Source: Candidatus Ruminimicrobiellum bubulum
GTDB taxonomy: Bacteria; Elusimicrobiota; Endomicrobiia; Endomicrobiales; Endomicrobiaceae
Assembly: GCA_017651625.1 (NCBI GenBank)
Contig: JAGCCP010000055.1
Coordinates: 1-64,000, forward strand
Reading direction: 5' to 3'
Length of the DNA: 64,000 nucleotides
This document shows, piece after piece, positions 1 through 8,916 of this stretch (its first letter is position 1; every line of letters begins with the position of its first letter). A program made the position numbers and the translations under genes. The notes under the pieces are model-generated. The model was given only the letters and a program-made list of their open reading frames with translations. It was not told the origin of the DNA and made no database searches.

Positions 1-1
1 A

Positions 2-370
2 TCCGACTACATTGAAAGAATAAGACCACCTTTTAATGTAAACAAGTTTGCACAAGCAGGCGCAATAGCAAGTTTAAACGATAAATCTCAAGTTACCAGA
101 AGTGTTGCACATGTAAGAAAAGAATTTAAATTTATTTTTGCTGCACTTAAGAAAATGGGAATAAAATATGTTGATTCAGTAGGAAACTTTTTCTTAATGT
201 CGGTAGCACCTTTCAAAGGTAAAGAAGTGTTTCAAAATATGTTAAAAGAAGGTGTAATCATAAGGGCAATGGACGAATATGATTTACCTGATTATGTAAG
301 AGTAACAATCGGAACAAGAAAAGAAAACGAACTTTTCTTAAAGAAAATAAAAAAAGTATTAAAAAAATAA
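2..370 (+). CDS. hisC: Histidinol-phosphate aminotransferase, C-terminal part (5' truncated by window edge)
   Basis: Only the last 122 codons are present; the reading frame is open from base 2. The visible part carries the PLP-fold C-terminal region of class I/II aminotransferases: RIRPPFNVNKFAQ, an arginine-rich helix, then GNFFLMS and the characteristic ending GVIIRAMDEY...VRVTIGT, where the Arg of RVTIGT contacts the substrate phosphate/carboxylate in HisC. HisC converts imidazole-acetol phosphate and glutamate to histidinol phosphate. No other his biosynthesis genes are visible, so this one is either isolated or belongs to an operon to the left. A relaxed-specificity aromatic aminotransferase of the same family is the alternative. 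Confidence 0.8.
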   Translation, partial: SDYIERIRPPFNVNKFAQAGAIASLNDKSQVTRSVAHVRKEFKFIFAALKKMGIKYVDSVGNFFLMSVAPFKGKEVFQNMLKEGVIIRAMDEYDLPDYVRVTIGTRKENELFLKKIKKVLKK

Positions 371-379
371 TTCTTTAGG

Positions 380-408
380 TTGACACAATTTTTAGTAATT
401 GTTAAAAT
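380..408 (+). promoter_or_regulatory. Sigma70-type promoter for ppdK
   Basis: TTGACA at 380-385, a 17-nt spacer, and TAAAAT at 403-408. The predicted start of transcription (about 415) leaves a leader of about 50 nt containing an AAGGAG Shine-Dalgarno before the ATG at 466. The perfect -35 and ideal spacing suggest strong, housekeeping-level expression of the dikinase. Confidence 0.8.
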
Positions 409-465
409 CTTTAAGATTATTAGTGATATTTTTATATCCAATAAAATAAAGTAAGGAGATGAAGT

Positions 466-3195
466 ATGGCGAAATTTGTGTATTCGTTCGGTGGCGGAAA
501 AGCAGATGGTAATGGCAGTATGAGAAATCTTCTCGGCGGAAAAGGTGCTAACCTTGCAGAAATGGCAGGAAAAGTAAAACTTCCTGTTCCTCCAGGATTT
601 ACAATTACAACAGAAGTTTGTACATATTACTATGACCATAAAAAAACTTATCCTAAGGAACTTGAAAAACAAGTTGCAACAGCTTTGAAAGCAGTTGAAA
701 AAATCATGGGTAAGAAATTCGGAGATCCAAAAGATCCTCTTTTAGTATCCGTAAGATCAGGTGCAAGAGCTTCAATGCCTGGTATGATGGAAACAGTTTT
801 GAATGTAGGTCTTACATCAAAAACACTCCCAGGTTTAATTGCAAAAACCAAAAATGAAAGATTCGCTTATGATGCATATAGAAGACTTATCATGATGTAT
901 TCCGATGTTGTTATGGAAAAATCTGCAGGAATAGAACCGGCAGACGATATGGGCATCAGAAAACAACTCGAAAGAGTTATGGATAAAGCTAAAAAAGCTA
1001 AAGGTGTAACAAAAGATACAGAACTTGATGCAAATGATTTGAAAAAACTTTGCGAAGAGTTCAAAAAAGTAGTTAAAAAAGTTTTAGGTAAAGAATTCCC
1101 TGATGATCCGATGAAACAACTTTGGGGTGGAATCGGAGCAGTATTTGCATCATGGAACGGAAAAAGAGCTATTGCTTACAGAAAAATCGAAGGAATTCCT
1201 GAAGATTGGGGAACAGCAGTAAACGTTCAAACCATGGTATTCGGTAATATGGGTGACACATCTGCAACAGGTGTTGCTTTCACAAGAAACCCAGGAAACG
1301 GAGATGCACATTTTTATGGTGAATATCTTATAAATGCACAAGGTGAAGACGTTGTTGCAGGTATAAGAACCCCTGCTTCTATCAACGAAGCAACAAAAAC
1401 AGAACAGAATAAACGTGAAATATCTCTCGAAAAGTTTATGCCTAAAGTTTATAAAGAACTTGATTCAATACAGAAAAAACTTGAAAAACATTATAGAGAT
1501 ATGCTTGATATCGAATTCACAATTCAAGAAGGTAAATTGTGGATGTTACAATGCAGAGTTGGAAAGAGAAACGGTCCTGCTGCAGTTAAAATGGCAATGG
1601 ACATGGTAAAAGAAAAACTCATTACAAAAGAAGAAGCTGTATTGAGAGTTTCTCCTGCACAATTAGACGAATTATTACATCCTATTATAGATCCTAAAGC
1701 TGAAAAAGGTGCAAAAGTTTTGGCAAAAGGTCTTCCTGCAGGTCCTGGAGGAGCAAACGGTCAAATCGTATTTTCAGCAGAAGATGCGGTTGCATGGAAT
1801 AAAAAAGGTAAAAAAGTTATTCTCGTTAGAGAAGAAACAAACCCTGAAGATGTTGAAGGTATGAGAGCAGCTCAAGCTGTATTGACTGCAAGAGGCGGTA
1901 TGACCTCTCACGCTGCACTTGTTGCAAGAGGATGGGGAAAATGCTGTATAGTAGGTTGTGATGCAATCAGTGTTGATTTAGCAAAGAAAACAATGACAAT
2001 CGGTGATAAGAAATTTAAAGAAGGCGATTATATAACTCTTAACGGAACAAAAGGTTTTGTTTATAACGGAGCATTGGCAATGGTTGATGGTACCAAGAAC
2101 AAAATCTTGAACGATTTCTTAAAAGTTTGTGATTCTATAAGAAGATTAAAAATCAGAACAAATGCAGATAACCCTGCAGATGCAAAGAAAGCAAGAGAAT
2201 TCGGTGCAGAAGGTATCGGTCTTTTCAGAACAGAACATATGTTCTATGGCGAAAACTCGGAAAAACCTTTGTTTGCATTAAGAAAAATGATTGCTTCGGC
2301 AACAACAGAAGAAAGAAAGAAAGCTTTGGACGAAATGTTCCCATTTATGAAATCAAGTATTAAAGGAACAATGGAAGCTATGGACGGATATGCAGTAACA
2401 ATCAGATTGTTGGATCCACCGTTACACGAATTTATTCCTAGAGAAAAAGCTCAACAAGAAATAATTGCTAAGAGCTTAAAGATTTCTTTGGATGAATTCA
2501 AATCCAGAGCAGCTGCTCTTCACGAATCTAACCCTATGATGGGTCACAGAGGAGTAAGACTTGGTGTTACATATCCTGAAATAACGGAATATCAAGTAAG
2601 AGCTATATTTGAAGTTGCAGTTGAACTTTTGAAAAAAGGCAAAAAAGTTCATCCTGAAATAATGGTTCCTGTTGTATGTACGGAAAACGAATTGAAACTT
2701 CAAAAAGCTATAGTTGAAAAAGTTCATGCTGAAGTTTTGAAAAAAGCAAAAATTAAAAAATTGGATTATTCTTTCGGTACAATGATAGAAATCCCAAGAG
2801 CTGCATTAACAGCTGATAAATTAGCAAACGTTGCAGAATTCTTCTCATTCGGTACAAACGATTTAACTCAAATGAGTTTCGGATTCTCAAGAGACGATGT
2901 TGGTGCATTCTTAGGCGATTATCAAGAAAAGAAAATTATTCCTGCAGATCCTTTCCAAACAATAGATCAGGAAGGTGTTGGTCAATTGATTAAGATGGGT
3001 CTTGAAAAAGGAAGAAGTGTAAGAAAAGGTATGAAAATCGGTATATGCGGAGAACACGGCGGAGAACCTAAATCTGTTGAATTCTGCAATGCTATCGGAA
3101 TGACATACGTTTCTTGCTCACCTTTCAGAGTACCTATAGCAAGACTTGCAGCAGCACAAGCAGTTGCAAAAGAAAAAACATCAAAAAAGAAATAA
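466..3195 (+). CDS. ppdK: Pyruvate, phosphate dikinase
   Basis: Interconverts pyruvate + ATP + Pi and PEP + AMP + PPi in the cytoplasm; in anaerobes it often runs toward pyruvate as a glycolytic enzyme. The 909-residue protein has the whole family layout: the N-terminal ATP-grasp opening (GGKGANLAEMA near residue 25), the swivelling phosphohistidine domain with TARGGMTSHAA (His482 is the phosphorylated residue), and the C-terminal PEP-binding TIM barrel with GLFRTEHMF, SFGTNDLTQMSFG and the catalytic-Cys loop ICGEHGGEP. It is slightly longer than the usual 875-890 residues. A strong SD (AAGGAG) precedes the ATG, it has its own promoter, and it is followed by a hairpin, so it is probably monocistronic. 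Confidence 0.97.
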   Translation: MAKFVYSFGGGKADGNGSMRNLLGGKGANLAEMAGKVKLPVPPGFTITTEVCTYYYDHKKTYPKELEKQVATALKAVEKIMGKKFGDPKDPLLVSVRSGARASMPGMMETVLNVGLTSKTLPGLIAKTKNERFAYDAYRRLIMMYSDVVMEKSAGIEPADDMGIRKQLERVMDKAKKAKGVTKDTELDANDLKKLCEEFKKVVKKVLGKEFPDDPMKQLWGGIGAVFASWNGKRAIAYRKIEGIPEDWGTAVNVQTMVFGNMGDTSATGVAFTRNPGNGDAHFYGEYLINAQGEDVVAGIRTPASINEATKTEQNKREISLEKFMPKVYKELDSIQKKLEKHYRDMLDIEFTIQEGKLWMLQCRVGKRNGPAAVKMAMDMVKEKLITKEEAVLRVSPAQLDELLHPIIDPKAEKGAKVLAKGLPAGPGGANGQIVFSAEDAVAWNKKGKKVILVREETNPEDVEGMRAAQAVLTARGGMTSHAALVARGWGKCCIVGCDAISVDLAKKTMTIGDKKFKEGDYITLNGTKGFVYNGALAMVDGTKNKILNDFLKVCDSIRRLKIRTNADNPADAKKAREFGAEGIGLFRTEHMFYGENSEKPLFALRKMIASATTEERKKALDEMFPFMKSSIKGTMEAMDGYAVTIRLLDPPLHEFIPREKAQQEIIAKSLKISLDEFKSRAAALHESNPMMGHRGVRLGVTYPEITEYQVRAIFEVAVELLKKGKKVHPEIMVPVVCTENELKLQKAIVEKVHAEVLKKAKIKKLDYSFGTMIEIPRAALTADKLANVAEFFSFGTNDLTQMSFGFSRDDVGAFLGDYQEKKIIPADPFQTIDQEGVGQLIKMGLEKGRSVRKGMKIGICGEHGGEPKSVEFCNAIGMTYVSCSPFRVPIARLAAAQAVAKEKTSKKK

Positions 3196-3223
3196 TGCAA
3201 TAATAGCATTAATCTCTTAATAA

Positions 3224-3262
3224 AATCGGGTTGGTGGCTGGATTTTTTCCGCCAACCCGATT
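3224..3262 (+). terminator. Large hairpin after ppdK, probable terminator
   Basis: Bases 3224-3237 pair with 3249-3262 in a 14-bp stem containing one G-U pair; the 11-nt loop holds a T-run. No long T-tract follows the stem, and the next gene starts only 10 nt later. It could therefore act as a weak terminator or as a 5'-UTR structure of the OmpA-family gene. Confidence 0.6.
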
Positions 3263-3272
3263 ATTTAAAAAA

Positions 3273-4520
3273 ATGAGAAAATTATTAAATGTAATATTCA
3301 GCTTATTTGTTTTTTTGTCGGTAAGTATCTGTCTGTATGCTGCTAAGCAACAGGAACCGTCTTTTATCGACGGTAAAGATTTTGTATCCGTTTCTTTAAA
3401 TGAAAAATTATTCTCTCCTAATAATGATAGTTTCTTTGATACCGTAACTTTTGAAATTTCTCTTTTACAGGAAAAAATGAAAATAAAAAATTGGCAGTTG
3501 GATATTGTAAATACGCAAACAAATAAAGTTGTGTATTCTTTTTCCGGTCAAGAAGAAATTCCAAATACATTGGTATGGAACGGGAAAGACAATAAAGGTA
3601 ATTTTGTTGAAGGTAACTTTAAATATGTTTTTACCGCACTGATAAACAAAAAAAATATAAAAGTAGAACAAGCCGATGAGTTTATATCGGATATAACAGA
3701 ACCGTATATATCTTTATCTTCGTCGTTGGATACAGTTTTGCTCGATAAAGAAAAGAATTGTTTTGTTAACGATGTTACATTTAGTTTCAATATCGGAGAT
3801 GAAAGTTTAATAGATAAATCAAAAACAAAATTGCAAATATACAGTTTTAAAAATAAAGTAATAAAAGAGTGGAAATTTACAAATTCCGATGAAATCCCGG
3901 ATTCTGTCTCTTGGGACGGCAAAGACGATATTTATGACTTGGTTGTTCCTGCTGGAGAATATAAAGTAGAATTGGTAGTTAGTGATATAGTAAACAATAA
4001 AGCTTATTTATATTCGAATATTACGACTTTTGAACAGGTTGTCGGAAAAGTTTCCGAAATTGTAGTAAAAGAAGAACCGAGAGGATTAGTAGTCAATTTG
4101 TCTAGCAACATATTGTTTCCTTCAGGAAAAGCGGTTTTAAAGAAAGAAGCAAAAGATTCTTTGGATGAAACAGTAAAACTTTTGAATGCTTATCCGGCAA
4201 ACAAAGTTTTAATAGAAGGATATAGTGATTCCGTAGGAGATAAAGAAAAGAATCTTAAATTGTCTTATGATAGAGCACAAGAAGTATACCTTTATTTCAT
4301 TCAAAACGGTATACCGGCAGAAAGATTAAGTGCTGTAGGATATGGTCAAGAAAATCCTATAGCTTCAAATAAAACGGCTAAAGGAAGAGCACAAAACAGA
4401 AGAGTAAACGTCATAATATTAAAATCGCAAAGTGAAGATGCAAATGATAATGAGACAAATAGTTCTGATATTCAAGAAACAACCGAAGATTTAAAAAATA
4501 TCGGTGTAAATATAAATTAA
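3273..4520 (+). CDS. OmpA-family outer-membrane/peptidoglycan anchor with FlgD-type Ig repeats
   Basis: The ATG at 3273 was chosen because it starts a clear signal peptide (MRKLLNVIFSLFVFLSVSI...YAA); the frame is open a little further upstream, but only through the hairpin. The mature part holds two Ig-like repeats of the FlgD C-terminal type, each built as SPNNDSFFDT...LVWNGKDNKGN and ...SVSWDGKDDIYD, followed by a C-terminal OmpA domain (about residues 270-385). That domain has LFPSGKAVLKKEA, VLIEGYSDSVGD and the NRRVNV ending, which bind diaminopimelate-type peptidoglycan. It ends in an acidic, Asn/Thr-rich tail. The likely role is tethering outer membrane to cell wall. No SD is evident, and the gene is adjacent to a FadL-type barrel gene. 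Confidence 0.85.
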   Translation: MRKLLNVIFSLFVFLSVSICLYAAKQQEPSFIDGKDFVSVSLNEKLFSPNNDSFFDTVTFEISLLQEKMKIKNWQLDIVNTQTNKVVYSFSGQEEIPNTLVWNGKDNKGNFVEGNFKYVFTALINKKNIKVEQADEFISDITEPYISLSSSLDTVLLDKEKNCFVNDVTFSFNIGDESLIDKSKTKLQIYSFKNKVIKEWKFTNSDEIPDSVSWDGKDDIYDLVVPAGEYKVELVVSDIVNNKAYLYSNITTFEQVVGKVSEIVVKEEPRGLVVNLSSNILFPSGKAVLKKEAKDSLDETVKLLNAYPANKVLIEGYSDSVGDKEKNLKLSYDRAQEVYLYFIQNGIPAERLSAVGYGQENPIASNKTAKGRAQNRRVNVIILKSQSEDANDNETNSSDIQETTEDLKNIGVNIN

Positions 4521-4551
4521 GAAATTAAATATATTAAGGAGAAATAAAAAA

Positions 4552-5670
4552 ATGAAACTCAAGATGTTGTTAGCGTTAATTTTAGTTGCGGGTATTGCAA
4601 CTATGTCTTATGCAAAAAGTCACTTTATTACGCCCGGTGCAAGAGCAGGCGGATACGGAACAGCTTTTTCTGCCGTAGCAGATGATTTAACAGCAATTTA
4701 TTATAACCCCGCAGGTCTTGCTTATCAAACAGATACTCAAGTTATGGCATCACTCTTTTATATTGATTATCCGGCAACTTCGGATAAGCCGGATCCTACT
4801 TATGGTGCAGACAAATATTCTACAAGTGCGGTAGTTCCATTTGTAGGTTTTTCAACAAAATTTTATTTTGATACTGTTATTGCCGCAGGTATTTATGTGC
4901 TTGGCGGAGGCGGTGGAAAAGTAGAAAATCTTGGTCCTTATTTTGATAAAGTCGAGGGACAGCAAAGTTATATGGTTTACAATATATCTTTGGCAAAACA
5001 AATCACAGAAAAGTTTTCAGTAGGTTTAGGTTTTGATGCAATCCAATTCCAAGATAAATTAGTTGCAAAAGGTTATGCTGTACCTATACCGGGTGGTATT
5101 GATTATAATAGAAGTGCTTTCGGTTTTCAGGGAAATATCGGCTTAATGTATAAACCGGTAGAAAAACTTTCGACGGCATTTGTTTTGAGAAGCGGTTCTC
5201 ATGTTGATGTTCCTAATGAACCTTTTTCTTCAAATCCTGCATTCAGAGAAGAAGTTTGTTATCCTTTGACATGGGAATTCGGCTTTGCGTATGATTTATT
5301 TGATAATTTTACTTTTGCGGCAGCAATTTCAGAAAACAAAACTTCATGGACTTCGGAAAGATATCACGATATTTTTCAATACAGAGTTGGAACAGAATAC
5401 AGAGCAACCGAAAAGTTGGCATTACATCTCGGTTTCTTCTCTGATCCTAACTTAATAAAAGATGAGTATAGATACACATATAATTTAACAAATCTCGATA
5501 TGTACAATATGAAATATTTGACGATAGGTGCAGAATATCAGTTTACAGACTCTTTTAAAGCCGGTTTATCTTTAACACATTCTTTCACGAATCCTGTTAC
5601 CTATGATGGTGTAACATATAAATATGAAATTAATTTAGGAAGACTTGATATAAGTTATAAATTTTTATAA
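4552..5670 (+). CDS. Outer-membrane beta-barrel protein, FadL/OMPP1 (PorV-like) family
   Basis: The 372-residue protein begins with a signal peptide (MKLKMLLALILVAGIATMSYA) and has the family hallmark after cleavage: GARAGGYGTAFSAVADD followed by TAIYYNPAGLA. Alternating hydrophobic strands fill the rest, and it ends in an aromatic-rich strand (RLDISYKFL) of the type read by the BAM machinery. FadL/OMPP1 proteins pass hydrophobic compounds across the outer membrane, while PorV relatives serve as secretion shuttles; the sequence alone cannot decide between them. The ATG follows an AAGGAG SD. The gene lies 31 nt after the OmpA-family gene, so the two probably share a transcript. Confidence 0.82.
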   Translation: MKLKMLLALILVAGIATMSYAKSHFITPGARAGGYGTAFSAVADDLTAIYYNPAGLAYQTDTQVMASLFYIDYPATSDKPDPTYGADKYSTSAVVPFVGFSTKFYFDTVIAAGIYVLGGGGGKVENLGPYFDKVEGQQSYMVYNISLAKQITEKFSVGLGFDAIQFQDKLVAKGYAVPIPGGIDYNRSAFGFQGNIGLMYKPVEKLSTAFVLRSGSHVDVPNEPFSSNPAFREEVCYPLTWEFGFAYDLFDNFTFAAAISENKTSWTSERYHDIFQYRVGTEYRATEKLALHLGFFSDPNLIKDEYRYTYNLTNLDMYNMKYLTIGAEYQFTDSFKAGLSLTHSFTNPVTYDGVTYKYEINLGRLDISYKFL

Positions 5671-5687
5671 TAAAAAGGAGTAACAAA

Positions 5688-6782
5688 ATGATTCCTTTAG
5701 TAAAACCTATATTCGGTAAAAAAGAAAAACAGTTGATAAACGAAGTTATAGATTCCGGTATTATAGCAAGCGGAAAATACGTTGAACAATTTGAACAAAA
5801 ATTTACGAAACTTTCTAAAGCAAAACACGGAACGGTTTGTTCAAGCGGAACAACGGCATTGCATACCGCTCTTCTTGCATGCGGAATAAAACCGGGAGAT
5901 AAAGTTATTACAACTCCGTTTACATTTATTGCAACATCAAACTCTATTCTTTATTGCGGTGCAAAACCGATATTTGCCGATATCGATTATAAAACTTTTA
6001 ACATAGATCCGAAATCCGTAGAAAAAATACTTAAAAAAGAAAAAAAAGTTAAAGCAGTTATCTGTGTTCATTTATATGGCTTACCTTGCGATATGGGTGA
6101 ATTATTAAAACTTAAGAAAAAATATAAATTCGTTTTAATAGAAGATGCATGTCAGGCACATTTAGCAAAATATAAAAATAAAACAGTTGGTTCTATAGGT
6201 GATGCAGGTTGTTTTTCTTTTTATGCAACAAAGAACATGACTACCGGTGAAGGCGGTGCTGTTCTGACTAATAATTCTAACATAGACAAACTTTCAAAAA
6301 AAATTATTAATCACGGAAGAATGGCTCATTACGGACACGATATGTTAGGCTATAATTTCAGATTAACAAATATTTGTGCCGCTATGGGTATTGCTCAATG
6401 TGACCAAATTGAAAAGTGGACGAAACAAAGAATTGCAAATGCAAAGAAGTTGACCGATGGTTTAAAAGGTTTAAGTTTTTTGGAAACACCGTTTGTTCCT
6501 AAAGGTTATACTCATGTTTATCATCAATATACGATTAGAATTAAAGATGGCTTAAGAGACAAATTTATGCAGTATTTAAAAGATAACGGTATAGGTTGCG
6601 GAATACATTATCCGGAAGTTATTAATAAACAACCGTTATACCAAAAATTAGGATACAAAAAAGGTATATGCCCGGTTGCTGAACAAGCAGTAAAAGAAGT
6701 TATTTCTTTGCCAGTTCATCCGTCGTTATCTTCAAAAGATATAAATACAATTATAAAAGTAATAAAAGGTTTTAAAAAATGA
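5688..6782 (+). CDS. DegT/DnrJ/EryC1/StrS-type sugar aminotransferase (GnnB-like candidate)
   Basis: PLP-dependent transaminase of nucleotide sugars, 364 residues, the usual family length. Visible are the cofactor phosphate-binding CSSGTTALHTALLA, Asp153 in IEDACQAH, which contacts the pyridine nitrogen, and Lys182 in FYATKNMTTGEGG, the Schiff-base lysine. The stop codon overlaps the start of the downstream oxidoreductase (ATGA), a tight coupling suggesting consecutive steps. Oxidation of a ring hydroxyl followed by amination is how GnnA/GnnB make UDP-2,3-diamino-2,3-dideoxyglucose for lipid A. Other diamino- or amino-sugar pathways use the same enzyme pair, so the substrate is an inference. 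Confidence 0.88.
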   Translation: MIPLVKPIFGKKEKQLINEVIDSGIIASGKYVEQFEQKFTKLSKAKHGTVCSSGTTALHTALLACGIKPGDKVITTPFTFIATSNSILYCGAKPIFADIDYKTFNIDPKSVEKILKKEKKVKAVICVHLYGLPCDMGELLKLKKKYKFVLIEDACQAHLAKYKNKTVGSIGDAGCFSFYATKNMTTGEGGAVLTNNSNIDKLSKKIINHGRMAHYGHDMLGYNFRLTNICAAMGIAQCDQIEKWTKQRIANAKKLTDGLKGLSFLETPFVPKGYTHVYHQYTIRIKDGLRDKFMQYLKDNGIGCGIHYPEVINKQPLYQKLGYKKGICPVAEQAVKEVISLPVHPSLSSKDINTIIKVIKGFKK

Positions 6783-7717
6783 GCAAAATAAAAATAGCTG
6801 TTATAGGTGTAGGTTCGTTAGGTCAACATCATGCAAGAATTTTATCAACACACGAAAATGCCGAACTTATCGGGGTTGTTGATGCCGATGTTAAAAGAGG
6901 TGAAACTATTGCAAAAAAATGCAATACAGCAAGTTTTACAGATGTTAAAGAAGTTATAGATAAAATTCAGGCAGCAGTAATTTCCGTTCCAACTCCGTAT
7001 CATTACGATATAGCAAAACAGTTGTTACAAGCGGGAATACATTGTTTGGTGGAAAAACCGTTTACCGAAACAGTCGAACAATCGACCGAACTTATAAGAA
7101 TCGCAAGAGATAAAAATCTTATTTTACAAGTAGGTCATGTTGAAAGATTTAATCCTGCAATTATTGCTGCAACTCCTTACGTAAAAGAACCGAAATTTAT
7201 AGAAGTTAACAGACTCGGGCCTTATGATCCGAGGACGAGTCATATCGGTGTAGTTTTAGACTTAATGATACACGATTTGGATATGCTTTTAAATTTTGTT
7301 AAAAGTAAAGTTGTAAGTTTTGAAGCCGTCGGTGCAAAAATCCTTTCCGAACATGAAGATATTGCAAAAGTTAGAATAAAATTTGCTAACGGTTGTATTG
7401 CAGATGTTTCAACAAGCCGAGTAACGATAGATAAATACAGAAAAATAAGGATATTTCAAAAAGATAGCTATATTTCCGTCGATTATGCCGGAAAAAGCCT
7501 GAAAATATATCAAAAGAAACCTAATGTGTCTGTGGTAAAAAGTTTGTTGGATATAGATGTTATAAAACCGAAAGTTCAAACCGGTGAGCCGTTGGCTTAC
7601 GAATTAACACACTTTTTAAATTGTGTAATCGAAGGTAAAAAACCTTTAGTATCCGGCGAACAGGGTAGAGATGCATTAGAACTCGCTCATGATATTCTTC
7701 ATTATATGCAATATTAA
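6779..7717 (+). CDS. Gfo/Idh/MocA-family NAD(P)-dependent sugar oxidoreductase (GnnA-like candidate)
   Basis: The 312-residue protein starts with a Rossmann motif (AVIGVGSLGQHHARIL) and contains the family EKPF motif (CLVEKPFTETVEQS) with the catalytic-site lysine. VGHVERFNPA and SHIGVVLDLMIHDLDM are features seen in the Gfo/Idh proteins that accompany lipid A genes such as lpxA/lpxB in many Gram-negative genomes. It overlaps the aminotransferase by 4 nt. The proposed role is oxidation of UDP-GlcNAc at C3 before transamination. No lpx gene lies in this window, so the lipid A link rests on family resemblance. Confidence 0.85.
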   Translation: MSKIKIAVIGVGSLGQHHARILSTHENAELIGVVDADVKRGETIAKKCNTASFTDVKEVIDKIQAAVISVPTPYHYDIAKQLLQAGIHCLVEKPFTETVEQSTELIRIARDKNLILQVGHVERFNPAIIAATPYVKEPKFIEVNRLGPYDPRTSHIGVVLDLMIHDLDMLLNFVKSKVVSFEAVGAKILSEHEDIAKVRIKFANGCIADVSTSRVTIDKYRKIRIFQKDSYISVDYAGKSLKIYQKKPNVSVVKSLLDIDVIKPKVQTGEPLAYELTHFLNCVIEGKKPLVSGEQGRDALELAHDILHYMQY

Positions 7718-7752
7718 TTAAATGCCTCTTGTCGATAAAGGGAGTTGATTAT

Positions 7753-8907
7753 ATGGATAAAAAAATATTATATAGTCATGAGCTTGAAGACTTTACACAA
7801 AAAGAAAAACTCCTTGTATCTCTTCTGTTTGACAAGGAAATAACAAAACAAGATATTGATATCCTCACAAATAATTTAAATGTATATAAAGAAAATCAAA
7901 GTTATATCTTGTTGTTATCATATTTAGGTTTTCGCCACAATTGGAAATTCTTTCCGGAAGAACTTATCTCAAAAATAAAAGAAACGAATAATATTTACAA
8001 ACTTAGAAGTGTTTTAAATATGTCATGGTTTATTGATAAGATTCGCATTTTAAATCGTGCAAATATTCCCGTTATGTTATTAAAAGGGCTTGCTTTAAAA
8101 TATCATTATGCCGTGGGTTACACACGAATGATGGTTGATTTTGATATCGCCGTTCCGGAATCAAAGTATAAAGAGGCTATAAATCTTTTGAAGGATAAAA
8201 ATAGTGTATATAACGGTGAAGTTACTTATTATCACGGAGAAATAAAGTGTGGAATAAAAAGACTGGATGTTCATTGGTGGCTATTTAAAAATAATGGAGA
8301 AAAGGGAACGGATATTTGGGAAAAAGCAAAACAAATAGATTTTTTCGGAACAAAAGTTTATGTCATGTGTCCGCAAGATATGCTTATTCATCAATTAGAT
8401 ACCCGTTCACGAGATGTCTTTGCCGGCGAACATGTGGATAGAAGGCTTAATTGGGTGTTTGATTGTAGATGTATTCTGGATTTCATGGAAAATTTCAGTA
8501 TAAAAGAAATATATTCGAGAGCCGGAGAGTTTTCTTCTACATATAGTGTTAGATATTTGCTACCTCTTTTTTCAAAATGTTTTCCGAATCTTATGGATAA
8601 AAAAGAAATAGAACATCTTTTTCCTTATCCTCAAAAATACAAGTTGTGGCTTAAAATAAACAAAAAATATAATAAGTTGATTGTTGATTATAATAATAAA
8701 TACCAAGACGATCTTGCAGGATCGTTAACTCCCGTTCGGTTTTTTAAAGGAATTCGTGTGTATATTATATGCTACAGATTATGGTGTTTAGAAAAAAATT
8801 TATCGATATTCAGTTTTTCTAAATATTGTAAAGAAATTTTAAAAGTGAATAATATAGCGGATTTATGGAAGAAATATATCGTAAGAATAAGATTTGTCGA
8901 ATGGTAA
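7753..8907 (+). CDS. Nucleotidyltransferase-fold family protein (NTP_transf_5-like), substrate unknown
   Basis: The ATG at 7753 is preferred over an upstream in-frame TTG (7729) because AGGGAG lies just before it. The 384-residue protein has the pattern of the uncharacterised nucleotidyltransferase family PF14907: IPVMLLKGLAL, then RMMVDFDIAVPE with the paired acidic residues of a polymerase-beta-type active site, then RLDVHWWLF with a third Asp. The C-terminal half is helical and rich in aromatic residues. Members of this family often sit in surface-polysaccharide or peptide-modification clusters, but no substrate is established here. It is followed after 9 nt by a membrane protein gene. Confidence 0.65.
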   Translation: MDKKILYSHELEDFTQKEKLLVSLLFDKEITKQDIDILTNNLNVYKENQSYILLLSYLGFRHNWKFFPEELISKIKETNNIYKLRSVLNMSWFIDKIRILNRANIPVMLLKGLALKYHYAVGYTRMMVDFDIAVPESKYKEAINLLKDKNSVYNGEVTYYHGEIKCGIKRLDVHWWLFKNNGEKGTDIWEKAKQIDFFGTKVYVMCPQDMLIHQLDTRSRDVFAGEHVDRRLNWVFDCRCILDFMENFSIKEIYSRAGEFSSTYSVRYLLPLFSKCFPNLMDKKEIEHLFPYPQKYKLWLKINKKYNKLIVDYNNKYQDDLAGSLTPVRFFKGIRVYIICYRLWCLEKNLSIFSFSKYCKEILKVNNIADLWKKYIVRIRFVEW

Positions 8908-8916
8908 CAGTTTTTT

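Noticed and set aside
3231-3272. TTG start extending the OmpA-family protein
   Set aside because: The extension is the terminator-like hairpin; the signal peptide begins at the ATG at 3273.
7729-7752. TTG start of the nucleotidyltransferase-like gene
   Set aside because: The SD lies downstream of it and points to the ATG at 7753.
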